Assembly (NCBI GenBank): GCA_030740295.1
Contig: JASLXP010000557.1
Span: 1 to 19,498 of the forward strand
Reading direction: 5' to 3'
DNA: 19,498 nucleotides
Origin: Planctomycetota bacterium
Lineage (GTDB): Bacteria; Planctomycetota; PUPC01; JACPCR01
Within the stretch, counting starts at the first letter, position 1. Every line of letters starts with the position of its first letter. The notes under the pieces are model-generated. The model saw nothing but the letters and a program-made list of their open reading frames with translations, ran no database searches and was not told the DNA's origin. The position numbers and the translations under genes are program-made. This document shows, in pieces, positions 1-7,476 of this stretch.

Positions 1-144
1 GTCCTGCGTCGAGACAGACGGTCGCGGAACTCCCGCACTACGAAGAAAGACGGTTTCGATCTCAGTACTCACGTAGATTTCTTCTATGGTCATTCCGAAT
101 CTGGATCAGGATTGAACCGTGCATTACGGGGAGCCTTCAAATAA
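1..144 (+). CDS. Possible C-terminal fragment of a gene cut by the window edge
   Basis: Frame 1 is open from the first base to a TAA at 142-144, giving 47 codons. The last part reads like ordinary protein, for example DGFDLSTHVDFFYGHSESG, and it stops 9 nt before the next ATG at 154, which would be a normal operon spacing. Frame 3 is also open, to about position 242, and cannot be excluded; it would overlap the next gene extensively. No family is recognised, so the existence and frame of this gene are uncertain. Confidence 0.3.
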   Translation, partial: VLRRDRRSRNSRTTKKDGFDLSTHVDFFYGHSESGSGLNRALRGAFK

Positions 145-153
145 AAACAGGGC

Positions 154-687
154 ATGAAAGTCAGCCATCAATCCAATCACAAGCATGCGGAGCCGGCAAT
201 TCCGATTCGGTCAGGAGAGCAGTCATTCTTCGCCGGCACACTTAAATGGAGCCTGGAGGACTGGATGTGTGCAAGCTCTGCTTTCAGCCTGTACACCGGG
301 ATCATTCAGATGATGATAACCTCCCCCAGTGATTCTAATTTCGTACCTTTACTGTTCTTTTCGTCGTGCGTGAGTTTCATGATCACCGTATCCGGCGCGG
401 ATTGGGCCCAGTCGACGAATGTTCCAGCCATAAAGGAAACCGGACGAAGGTTCAGAAAGCGATGTGTCCTTATGGTTGTCGGCCCGATCATTGACTGCAT
501 GGTATTCGGTATCCTCTTGGCCTTTTACTTTACGGCCCTGTACTTCTTCGCCTTGCTGGGTTCGCTGCTTGGGGAAGCGGGAGCGTGGTTGCTGGTACTC
601 ATCGCTTTTCTTCCCGGTCTCTATTGGGTCGGGAAAATCGGCCTTCTGATCCGTCAGGATTTCCTCGTGGATTATCGCCCGGTATGA
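154..687 (+). CDS. Small multi-pass membrane protein, unknown function
   Basis: This 177-residue protein has a hydrophilic N-terminus (about 1-35) followed by hydrophobic segments at about 36-57, 63-80, 105-135 and 142-166. That suggests four or five membrane spans. A basic stretch (RRFRKR, about 98-103) before the third segment would lie on the cytoplasmic side by the positive-inside rule. There is no signal peptide or recognised catalytic motif. A weak AGGG lies just upstream of the ATG. The segment around GPIIDCMVFG faintly resembles RDD-family membrane proteins, but the defining Arg-Asp-Asp arrangement is not visible. The gene converges on the beta-lactamase-family gene, with only 24 nt between the stops. 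It is probably a real gene because the hydrophobic pattern is coherent over the whole length. Confidence 0.6.
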   Translation: MKVSHQSNHKHAEPAIPIRSGEQSFFAGTLKWSLEDWMCASSAFSLYTGIIQMMITSPSDSNFVPLLFFSSCVSFMITVSGADWAQSTNVPAIKETGRRFRKRCVLMVVGPIIDCMVFGILLAFYFTALYFFALLGSLLGEAGAWLLVLIAFLPGLYWVGKIGLLIRQDFLVDYRPV

Positions 688-711
688 TTGGCCCGCGCGC
701 ACTGAATGCCC

Positions 712-2103
712 TCACCATGCCTCAATGGGCCAGGTGAGCGATTGCCCCACCTTGAGCTCTTTGACGGCGCCCGAATCATCCACATCAAACACCGCCAATT
801 CGCCGATACTCAGCGATCCGGATTTCGATTCCATTCTGAAAGAATGTTCTCCCGCCGGTTTGAGTTTGGTTAAGGTCGGTTTGGGGTCCTGAAGGCTGGG
901 ATCGATCAGGACAAGCTCACCATCCAGCACGAGGACCTGCATGTCGTTCCACGCGTTTCGATAGCGGCCGACGTATGCTTGCCATGCCGGATCGAGATCG
1001 GCATCCGGCTCCGACTGAGTGCGCAGGATAGCCGGTGACAACCACGCAGAGGCCTTCTCGATATATCGGTCCGGATTCCCGTCGTCGGAATTAGTCAGGA
1101 CAATGACCCCGATGCGATCGTCGGGGCAGAGGCGTAGATGAGTGCGATAGCCGGGCACTGCACCGCCGTGTCCGATGAATGTCTTCCCGCGCTGCCGGCT
1201 GACACGGAAGCCAATGCCCCATCCTGCTTTCCAATCCGGGTCGAGCCAGTGCACTCGCTGCATCTCACGACGAGTGGCGTGCCGGAGGATTCGTTCATCG
1301 TCATCCTCGCAGAATTGGAGCATGGCAAACTTCGTCAGGTCTTCGACGGACGTTGCCATGTTGGCGGCAGCGGTAATCCCCTTGCTGTCGGTGAAGGAGA
1401 CGTCCCCGCGGTTGCCGCCAGGGAGTTTTCGGCCGTATCCCGTGGCGAGAGCCGGAGCGCTGGGATCGGGTGAACGGACGCTCGTACTCTTCATATCCAG
1501 AGGATCGAGAATCCGCTGTTCGATGAAGTCAGCGTATTCCTGGCCGGAGGCCGCGGCAACGATTTCACCGGCCATGCTCAACGCAAGGTTGGAGTATTTC
1601 CATCTCTTCTCGGGGGGAAGCGCTGAACGCTGTTCTGGCAAGTTCTCACGCACTTCTTCTGCCGTAGGAAACCGGGCGTCCGACCAGTAAGGGAATGGGG
1701 CCTCGCGAGGCAGCCCGGAGGTATGGGTTAACAGTTGCCGTATGGTAATGTCAGGCGCGCCATCAAACGGATTCTGAATCTCGAACCAGGGCAGGTGGTG
1801 TCGGACAGGATCGTCGAGCTGCAGCTTGCCCGCATCACGGAGGATCATGATGGCCGTGCTGGTGAAGAGCTTTGTGATCGACGCGATTCGATAGACCGTC
1901 TGCGGCGTGGCCCGCGCCTGCTTTTCAATGTCCTGAAGCCCGAACCCTCTGGCCCAGATCAGTTCCTGTCCATGGACCACGCCGATGGAAAGCCCCGGCA
2001 GTTCGCGATAAGCCATCTGCGATTCTATCCAGGCAGAGAGCAAATCGATGTTGGAACTGATCGTGTGAGAGAGTTGAGATTCTGAGGACATCGTTTGAGA
2101 CAT
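712..2103 (-). CDS. Beta-lactamase class C family serine hydrolase (MEROPS S12-like)
   Basis: This 463-residue protein has the three class C/S12 motifs in order. The nucleophile motif S-x-x-K is SITK at 75-78, the second motif Y-x-N is YSN at 170-172, and the third motif appears as HGG at 312-314 (GHGGAVPGY) where KTG stands in classical enzymes. HxG is the usual form in the esterase/D-aminopeptidase branch. LLTHTSGLP at 124-132 is also characteristic of the family. About 370-463 forms a separate beta-rich C-terminal domain, as in many S12 hydrolases. No signal peptide is visible from this start, so it may be cytoplasmic. A second Met lies at residue 5. The family includes beta-lactamases, penicillin-binding proteins, esterases and peptidases, and the sequence does not tell which substrate is used. 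A true resistance function should not be assumed. Confidence 0.9.
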   Translation of the reverse strand: MSQTMSSESQLSHTISSNIDLLSAWIESQMAYRELPGLSIGVVHGQELIWARGFGLQDIEKQARATPQTVYRIASITKLFTSTAIMILRDAGKLQLDDPVRHHLPWFEIQNPFDGAPDITIRQLLTHTSGLPREAPFPYWSDARFPTAEEVRENLPEQRSALPPEKRWKYSNLALSMAGEIVAAASGQEYADFIEQRILDPLDMKSTSVRSPDPSAPALATGYGRKLPGGNRGDVSFTDSKGITAAANMATSVEDLTKFAMLQFCEDDDERILRHATRREMQRVHWLDPDWKAGWGIGFRVSRQRGKTFIGHGGAVPGYRTHLRLCPDDRIGVIVLTNSDDGNPDRYIEKASAWLSPAILRTQSEPDADLDPAWQAYVGRYRNAWNDMQVLVLDGELVLIDPSLQDPKPTLTKLKPAGEHSFRMESKSGSLSIGELAVFDVDDSGAVKELKVGQSLTWPIEAW

Positions 2104-2130
2104 ATAATGAGAAAAGCGAATGAGATTGAG

Positions 2131-2159
2131 TTAATCGTTATCTTAATCTCTCTTACAAT
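2131..2159 (+). promoter_or_regulatory. Weak candidate sigma70 promoter upstream of the PHP metallohydrolase gene
   Basis: TTAATC (2131-2136), a 17-nt spacer and TACAAT (2154-2159) give a good -10 and a poor -35 box. It lies in the divergent gap between the serine hydrolase and the metallohydrolase genes and would give a leader of about 107 nt to the ATG at 2273. A 6-bp inverted repeat, GCAGTC (2174-2179) and GACTGC (2186-2191), lies in that leader. Confidence 0.25.
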
Positions 2160-2272
2160 CGAATTCTGACGTTGCAGTCCCTTGCGACTGCCCAATCTCG
2201 ATAATTCCGATTTAGAGAAGAATCAGGTTGAAGGTTAAGCTTCCGGGGTCAGACATCCACCAAAGACTTTAT

Positions 2273-4318
2273 ATGAATAGCAGGATTACAGGGCTCGGAT
2301 TACTAGTGATACTTCATTCAGTGGGCATCCGCGCCGAAAAGGAAGTTGACCTCGGTCGTATCATCGAAGCGGAGCGCCATCACCTTGGAGACAGTGAGAC
2401 ACCGAGCTGGAAAGACACATCGCCCAAACCGGAAGGCTTCCTCCTTAAAGTCGTTTTCGAGGCAAAGCCGAATCCGAAACCGCTGAAGATCTCGATGCGA
2501 CAGCGGCACGTACATGACCCTTGGAAGGCCACGCTGAATGAAAAGGAAATTGGCCGCCTGCAGGTAATACAACCTGCCTTGTGGACGAGCCTGACCATCC
2601 CTGCGAATGTGCTCCTCGACGGGAAGAATACGCTGACGCTCAGTCCGGTCTCTCCCGATTCGAAAGATGATATCGTCGTTGGGCCGTTCCACCTGAATGA
2701 CGTTTCTTTCAAAGAGTGGGCGAGGTTCGGGCAGTTGAGTTTGCAGGTTCTGGATGGGGATTCGGAGAAACTGATACCTGCCCGGATCACTGTGACGGAC
2801 ACCTCCGGAATCCTGGCGAGAGTGTTTGATGCCCAAAGTGCCGCAACCGCTGTGAGGGAGGGTGTCATCTACGTTCGACCAGCAGGCGTAAAGGCATCGC
2901 TGCCCGAGGGTGAATACGTGGTCTATGCGACGAGGGGAATGGAATGGGGTATCGCCACGCAACGAGTGTCGGTGAAGTTTGATGTGGAAACGTCGGCAAC
3001 TCTCCGGATCACCCGGGAAGTCGATACCGCCGGTTTCATAGCGTGTGACACCCACATTCATACGCTCACGTATTCCGGCCATGGAAACGCGACGATCGAT
3101 GAGCGGATGATCACGCTGCCTGCGGAAGGCATCGAGCTTGCCATAGCTACCGATCACAATCACAACACGGACTACGGGCCCACTCAGAAGAAAATGGGCT
3201 TGAGCAGTGAATTCACCACAGTGGTTGGCAACGAGGTCACCACCAGGCTCGGGCACTTCAACGCATTCCCACTCGGTCCGAATGATGCCGTGCCCGGCGG
3301 CAAGAAGGGTCGCAATCCTCTCTTCCTGAAGAAGGGCAGTTGGCCGGACCTGCTGCCTGAGATGAGACAGAAGGGCGCGAAAGTCATCATCCTTAACCAT
3401 CCTCACTGGCCCAGTATCGAAAAGGGCCCACACAGTGTCTTCGGGCTTAACAGAGCCAGTGGCGACCGCGCAAATGAGACAGAGTTTGCTTTCGACGCGA
3501 TGGAACTGGTCAATTCCGGCGTCGCTCCTCAGGACCCAATGCTTCTGTTCACGGAGTGGTTTGCCCTGCTTAACAGAGGCGAAACGATCACTGCCGTGGG
3601 CTCGTCCGATTCGCATACGGTGGAGAGCCCAGTCGGTGAAGGCCGCACTTACCTGAGATGCGATATGAATGACCCGGGGAAGATAATCCGGGAGGAGATT
3701 TACCAGACTTTCCAAGAGGGTGACAGCACCATCAGCCTGGGCATCTTTACCGAAGTGACCGTGAATGGGCGTTTCAGCACTGGTGATACAGTTCCAGATA
3801 TTCGGGACAAGGTGAACGTGGCGCTCAGGGTCGCCGCGCCATCGTGGGTGCGCCCTCGCCAGGCCATGGTCTTTGCCAACGGCGAGCGTATCGCCGAATT
3901 GAAGGTGCCGACTCGTCCCGGCACCCCGACCGATCAGCGGCTTCATTTCATCCTTCCGAAGCCCCGATACGATGCGCACCTGGTATGCGTCGTTCTGGGC
4001 GATGGGGTGAAGACGCCATACTGGCCGACAAAAAACAGGCACACACTGGGCGCAACGAATCCGGTCTACCTCGACGTGGATGGCGACGGCAAATATTCGT
4101 CCCCCCGCGCAGTCGCCAGGGCCCGGCTTAAAGATCTGTCAATCCAGAATCTTGCCGATGCGCTGCGCAAGGAGGACCCGGTCATCGGTGTCCAGATACT
4201 CGCGCTCGCTCACAGCGAATGGCCGGAGAAGGATAGAGCCTTCCTGAAGAAAGTTGCCGGGGAACTTTCGAAAACAGATCCGCTGTACGTGTTGTATTAC
4301 GAATTCGCTTATGAATGA
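2273..4318 (+). CDS. Exported CehA/McbA-type PHP-domain metallohydrolase
   Basis: This 681-residue protein begins with a signal peptide (about 1-21, hydrophobic GLGLLVIL core, likely cleavage after GIRA). An upstream in-frame TTG at 2228 would add 15 residues before it, so the ATG at 2273 was preferred. The N-terminal 250 residues are beta-rich. The PHP domain follows, with putative metal ligands DTHIH (259-263), TDHNH (293-297), E321, the histidine of GHF (328), NHPH (375-378) and SSDSH (444-448). This order matches PHP proteins related to CehA and McbA, which hydrolyse ester or carbamate bonds. The C-terminal part (about 480-681) resembles the beta-sandwich tail of such proteins. The substrate is unknown, and many homologues in heterotrophs act on no known xenobiotic. 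It lies 153 nt before another exported protein in the same direction. Confidence 0.85.
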   Translation: MNSRITGLGLLVILHSVGIRAEKEVDLGRIIEAERHHLGDSETPSWKDTSPKPEGFLLKVVFEAKPNPKPLKISMRQRHVHDPWKATLNEKEIGRLQVIQPALWTSLTIPANVLLDGKNTLTLSPVSPDSKDDIVVGPFHLNDVSFKEWARFGQLSLQVLDGDSEKLIPARITVTDTSGILARVFDAQSAATAVREGVIYVRPAGVKASLPEGEYVVYATRGMEWGIATQRVSVKFDVETSATLRITREVDTAGFIACDTHIHTLTYSGHGNATIDERMITLPAEGIELAIATDHNHNTDYGPTQKKMGLSSEFTTVVGNEVTTRLGHFNAFPLGPNDAVPGGKKGRNPLFLKKGSWPDLLPEMRQKGAKVIILNHPHWPSIEKGPHSVFGLNRASGDRANETEFAFDAMELVNSGVAPQDPMLLFTEWFALLNRGETITAVGSSDSHTVESPVGEGRTYLRCDMNDPGKIIREEIYQTFQEGDSTISLGIFTEVTVNGRFSTGDTVPDIRDKVNVALRVAAPSWVRPRQAMVFANGERIAELKVPTRPGTPTDQRLHFILPKPRYDAHLVCVVLGDGVKTPYWPTKNRHTLGATNPVYLDVDGDGKYSSPRAVARARLKDLSIQNLADALRKEDPVIGVQILALAHSEWPEKDRAFLKKVAGELSKTDPLYVLYYEFAYE

Positions 4319-4404
4319 CGATTCGTATCCGCTCTGTTCATCCAGTGCCCGTAGGCACAGATAGAGTTCGGCCCCGAGTCTTCGCCTTCGTCATTTATCG
4401 TATT

Positions 4405-4432
4405 TTGACAGTAGTAGAGGACCTCCTAAGCT
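4405..4432 (+). promoter_or_regulatory. Candidate sigma70 promoter for the transglutaminase-like gene
   Basis: A perfect TTGACA (4405-4410) is followed after 16 nt by TAAGCT (4427-4432), a 3/6 match to the -10 box. Transcription would start near 4439, giving a leader of about 33 nt to the ATG at 4472. This leader length is similar to those of other promoters in the window. Confidence 0.4.
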
Positions 4433-4471
4433 CCGATACCTTCAGACGACTCAGTGTGTAAATCCACAATC

Positions 4472-6127
4472 ATGCGAATCACCCTACAAATCATTCTCTG
4501 TCTCTCTGCAATGAGCCATTCGTTTGCCGAAACGATATCGGTGCCGATCATTCTGACACCTGAGCTGAATTCACGAAAACTCCAACGTGAGGTCCGTGAG
4601 GTTATCCGGGTCAAAAGCATGAAAGCGGAACACGGCCTTGCGTATACCGCGGCCCTGCGTCTGCAGAGAGCGGCTGACAAGACTGGGAAGTCAGAGTGTG
4701 TCCTTTATGAAGACGGCAAACCAATTGGCCCATCCCGCGCTTTGCACCGAGACATTCGAGAGCTCGGCAAAGGACGATACAGCCACTGGACGCAAAGTAC
4801 GCTCTACTTCTCCGCCAGCGATTCCACCGACCCTCGGACGAACGGCCGCAAATATGAGCTGGTGAGCTCCGAGGAATACACCTCGCGGCGCGCTAAGTGC
4901 GTGGCAGGGACAGGCAATTCCAGCCTCGTTATCAGGACCAATGAGAAAGCCAGGATTCGGCCTGTTCGTCTGCGGTGGGAGAATTTGAGCAGCCGGACGC
5001 TCCTGCCAACCCTGAGGCACACAGACTGGCCGGACCTCACAAGTACCGACGGCATCTTGAAGAGTATTCTCAAAAAGGAGATGTCCGACGAAGAGAAGGC
5101 CATCGCGATCTGGAAGTTCCTTGTCGACTGGCGATATCACTATTACCCCGCGGAGGGCGGCCAGGAAATCCACGACCCTGTCAAGTTCATCAACGTGTAT
5201 GGATACGGGTTCTGTGACGACAGCGCGGCGAACTTCAGCGCGCTTTGCCGGCAGGCCGGCGTCAAGGCCCGGTCTTATGCACTGAGCGGCCATGTCGTGG
5301 CCGAGGCTTTTTTCGAAAACGGCTGGCACATGTTCGACCCGGATCATCATGTCTATTACCGTCGCAAGGATGGCACGATCGCCAGCAGCGCGGACCTGGA
5401 GAAGAATCCCAAGTTGATCACCGATGCGAAGCCTCTGCCAGGAGCGACTACATTCTCCTACACCCCGCGCATGGCCGAGCTCTACACGACAACCAAAAAC
5501 AATCGGCCATTCACGTCGCCGATGCCCAAGAAGAAAACAATGGACTTCCCCCTCGCGCCCGGCGACACCCTCGAATTCAATTCAACACACGCGGAGCTCG
5601 TGCACAGCCGGCTCTTCAAGGATGAGCCGTTGCCTCCGGTGCTCGGCAACGGCATGCACTCGCATCCTTTCAAAGATCTTCGTTCTCTCACGAGTATCGG
5701 CGGGGGGCGTATGTATGAAGTCGAGTGCCCTTACGTAATTCTGAACGCAGAGATCGGATTTCAAATCACCGGCGACCATCGGCCCGGCATCTCCGTCTCG
5801 CTCGAAGGCGGCAAGTGGTCGCCACTCAAAGTCACCATCAAAGGCAATAGGGCAGCCGCATCGGCAAGAGAATGGCTGAGCCGGAAGAATGCCTGCTACG
5901 GTTTCAGGATCCGGTTTGAATCCGACAAAGGCGACCCCGCGGAATTCATTCGCAAGGGAGCGGTGACGACTACCTTTCAGTTCGCGCCCAGAGCGGTCCC
6001 GCAGGTGGCCGCCGGAACGAATTCGTTGCTGATTGCCATCAAGAACGGGCTCAACACTTCCATCGAGCTGAAAGGCATGTCGCTCGAATTCGAGTGGGAA
6101 GAGATTCTCAGGGAGAGACGCCCTTGA
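4472..6127 (+). CDS. Exported transglutaminase-like (cysteine protease fold) protein
   Basis: This 551-residue protein has a signal peptide (about 1-19, core TLQIILCLSAM, cleavage near SFA). A GTG at 4454 would extend it by six residues, but the ATG gives a better signal peptide. The transglutaminase-like core is seen at about 205-295: AIAIWKFLVDWRYHY, then GYGFCDD with catalytic Cys248, GHVVAE with His274, and MFDPD with Asp289. All three triad residues are present, so the enzyme is probably active. In bacteria this superfamily mostly contains cysteine peptidases or amidases rather than true cross-linkers. The N-terminal (20-200) and C-terminal (about 340-551) parts are beta-rich and not recognised. 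It follows the PHP metallohydrolase in the same orientation but has its own possible promoter. The natural substrate is unknown. Confidence 0.8.
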   Translation: MRITLQIILCLSAMSHSFAETISVPIILTPELNSRKLQREVREVIRVKSMKAEHGLAYTAALRLQRAADKTGKSECVLYEDGKPIGPSRALHRDIRELGKGRYSHWTQSTLYFSASDSTDPRTNGRKYELVSSEEYTSRRAKCVAGTGNSSLVIRTNEKARIRPVRLRWENLSSRTLLPTLRHTDWPDLTSTDGILKSILKKEMSDEEKAIAIWKFLVDWRYHYYPAEGGQEIHDPVKFINVYGYGFCDDSAANFSALCRQAGVKARSYALSGHVVAEAFFENGWHMFDPDHHVYYRRKDGTIASSADLEKNPKLITDAKPLPGATTFSYTPRMAELYTTTKNNRPFTSPMPKKKTMDFPLAPGDTLEFNSTHAELVHSRLFKDEPLPPVLGNGMHSHPFKDLRSLTSIGGGRMYEVECPYVILNAEIGFQITGDHRPGISVSLEGGKWSPLKVTIKGNRAAASAREWLSRKNACYGFRIRFESDKGDPAEFIRKGAVTTTFQFAPRAVPQVAAGTNSLLIAIKNGLNTSIELKGMSLEFEWEEILRERRP

Positions 6128-6226
6128 ACTGCGTCAGCGTGGCGATGGGCCGCCAGGTTCCTTCGTAAGAAGTCCAGTGCACTACAAAACAGACGACGAC
6201 ATTTGCGGCAGCCCTCCGGACCTCAT

Positions 6227-7423
6227 TCACCACCGATAGACCCAGGGCTCGATGCACGCCCCTGCGGGTCGGGGGCCGGTTGGGCGCCAACGCACTTCGT
6301 CTGGTGCTTCGTATTGGATATCGATATCCGGCAGCTCCGCTCGACCTGTCGAACATTTTCGCGCGTGCATGAAGGCATCGAGGACGCACGATACCAGCAG
6401 TGTCCGTTCGACCGGGTACTGCGGCCTGCCGGTGACAAACATCTCTTCCACGTTGAGGCCCAGGTAGCTGAAGTGTGCGTAAGATTCACCGGCCTGAGTG
6501 TGGAACTCGCAAGCGTGCTGCTCATCGCCGCTGCGGTACGCGAATGACCAGTCTCTGGCGTAGCCTGACAACATGAAGACGTGGGCCTTCAGCCCGTCGC
6601 AATGGTGGATTTCGATCATCACGGGGTCTTTAACTTTTTCCTCCGGAGTGCCGTCATTGTCTTTGGCCCCCAGGCAGTCGACGGCCATGTCGAAGAGATC
6701 TCGATTCCATCTTCCGGACTCGCCGGCCTGCCAGACATCTGCGCCTTGCAGCACCTCGACGGCTTCGACGCCTGTTTCACCTCCTTTGCGGCGTTCGACC
6801 ATGCACTGGAGGCCTTCAATGGTGTGATACGTGTAGGCTTCGATTCCTCCATACCCGATGGCGACGGCCTCATCGATGCGCGTTCCTTTTTCAACTTCGA
6901 GAAACGGTTTGCGCCAGGTCAGCGGCAACGAAGAGCCGGCCATGAACGGGAGTTTGAGTTGCTGAGCGCGGCGGTACATCCAAAGCGCATCCTGGGTATC
7001 GTAAGAAAGATGCTTGTCACTGAAGACTGGGACGCTTTTGCCGCTACGTGCGATGACTGCTGTGATCTGTTCGAACAGCCATTTGCGGGGGTAGAGCTTC
7101 TGTCCGAATTCGTTTTCCGGATAGTCGCCGTGTTCGCCGATCAGCAGGACACCATCGACAGCCAGTTCTTTGCCCCCGAGCGTGAGTGCGGCTTCAACGT
7201 TTTCGTACAGTGGTATGTTGCTCGCGTTGGCCACGGCCGTACCGATACCCCTTCCCAGAGCGTTCGGCTGGTCGATGAACATCGAGGCCACGTCGACCCG
7301 CGGCTCGATCAGTCCGTCATCGGTCGGGAAGCCTTTGAGGAATTTGACGAGCAAGACATCCGCATGAGAGAGCGGGTAGAAGGCAGTGATGATGGCGGCG
7401 ATTTTTGGGCGGTCAGCAGGCAT
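6227..7423 (-). CDS. Conserved protein of unknown function, PVC type
   Basis: This 398-residue protein starts MPADRPKIAAIITAFYPLSHAD, a beta-alpha-beta opening suggesting a Rossmann-like or flavodoxin-like fold. Distinctive segments are IDQPNALGRGIG (50-61), LLIGEHGDYP (93-102) and CMVERRKGGETGV (207-219). I recall similar sequences from planctomycete and related genomes, often near sugar oxidoreductases, but know no assigned function. There is no signal peptide or membrane span. The many His, Asp and Glu residues (GEHGDYP, EIHHCDG) could bind metal, but this is only a guess. The gene starts 53 nt after the stop of kinase 1 on the same strand and has no clear ribosome binding site, so it may be co-transcribed with the kinase. 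It converges on the transglutaminase-like gene, with 99 nt between the stops. Confidence 0.7.
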   Translation of the reverse strand: MPADRPKIAAIITAFYPLSHADVLLVKFLKGFPTDDGLIEPRVDVASMFIDQPNALGRGIGTAVANASNIPLYENVEAALTLGGKELAVDGVLLIGEHGDYPENEFGQKLYPRKWLFEQITAVIARSGKSVPVFSDKHLSYDTQDALWMYRRAQQLKLPFMAGSSLPLTWRKPFLEVEKGTRIDEAVAIGYGGIEAYTYHTIEGLQCMVERRKGGETGVEAVEVLQGADVWQAGESGRWNRDLFDMAVDCLGAKDNDGTPEEKVKDPVMIEIHHCDGLKAHVFMLSGYARDWSFAYRSGDEQHACEFHTQAGESYAHFSYLGLNVEEMFVTGRPQYPVERTLLVSCVLDAFMHARKCSTGRAELPDIDIQYEAPDEVRWRPTGPRPAGACIEPWVYRW

Positions 7424-7476
7424 GGGATGTGGATTTCAGTGGGTTCGCCATCCAACAATGAACCTGGATTCAAGAT

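Noticed and set aside
154..687. RDD-family transporter-like membrane protein
   Set aside because: A faint likeness around GPIID is not enough, because the characteristic Arg and Asp residues within the membrane segments are not seen.
712..2103. Antibiotic-resistance beta-lactamase
   Set aside because: The third motif is HGG rather than KTG, no signal peptide is visible, and there is an extra C-terminal domain. The esterase/peptidase branch of the family is as likely or more so.
2318..4042. 574-codon open frame on the minus strand
   Set aside because: It lies entirely opposite the PHP metallohydrolase gene, which has a signal peptide and all metal ligands. The antisense product is rich in Arg, His and Pro, has no recognisable motif, and is a by-product of codon bias.
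4345..4358. Transcription terminator after the PHP metallohydrolase gene
   Set aside because: GTGCC-CGTA-GGCAC forms a 5-bp hairpin, but no T-run follows and the stem is too short to call.
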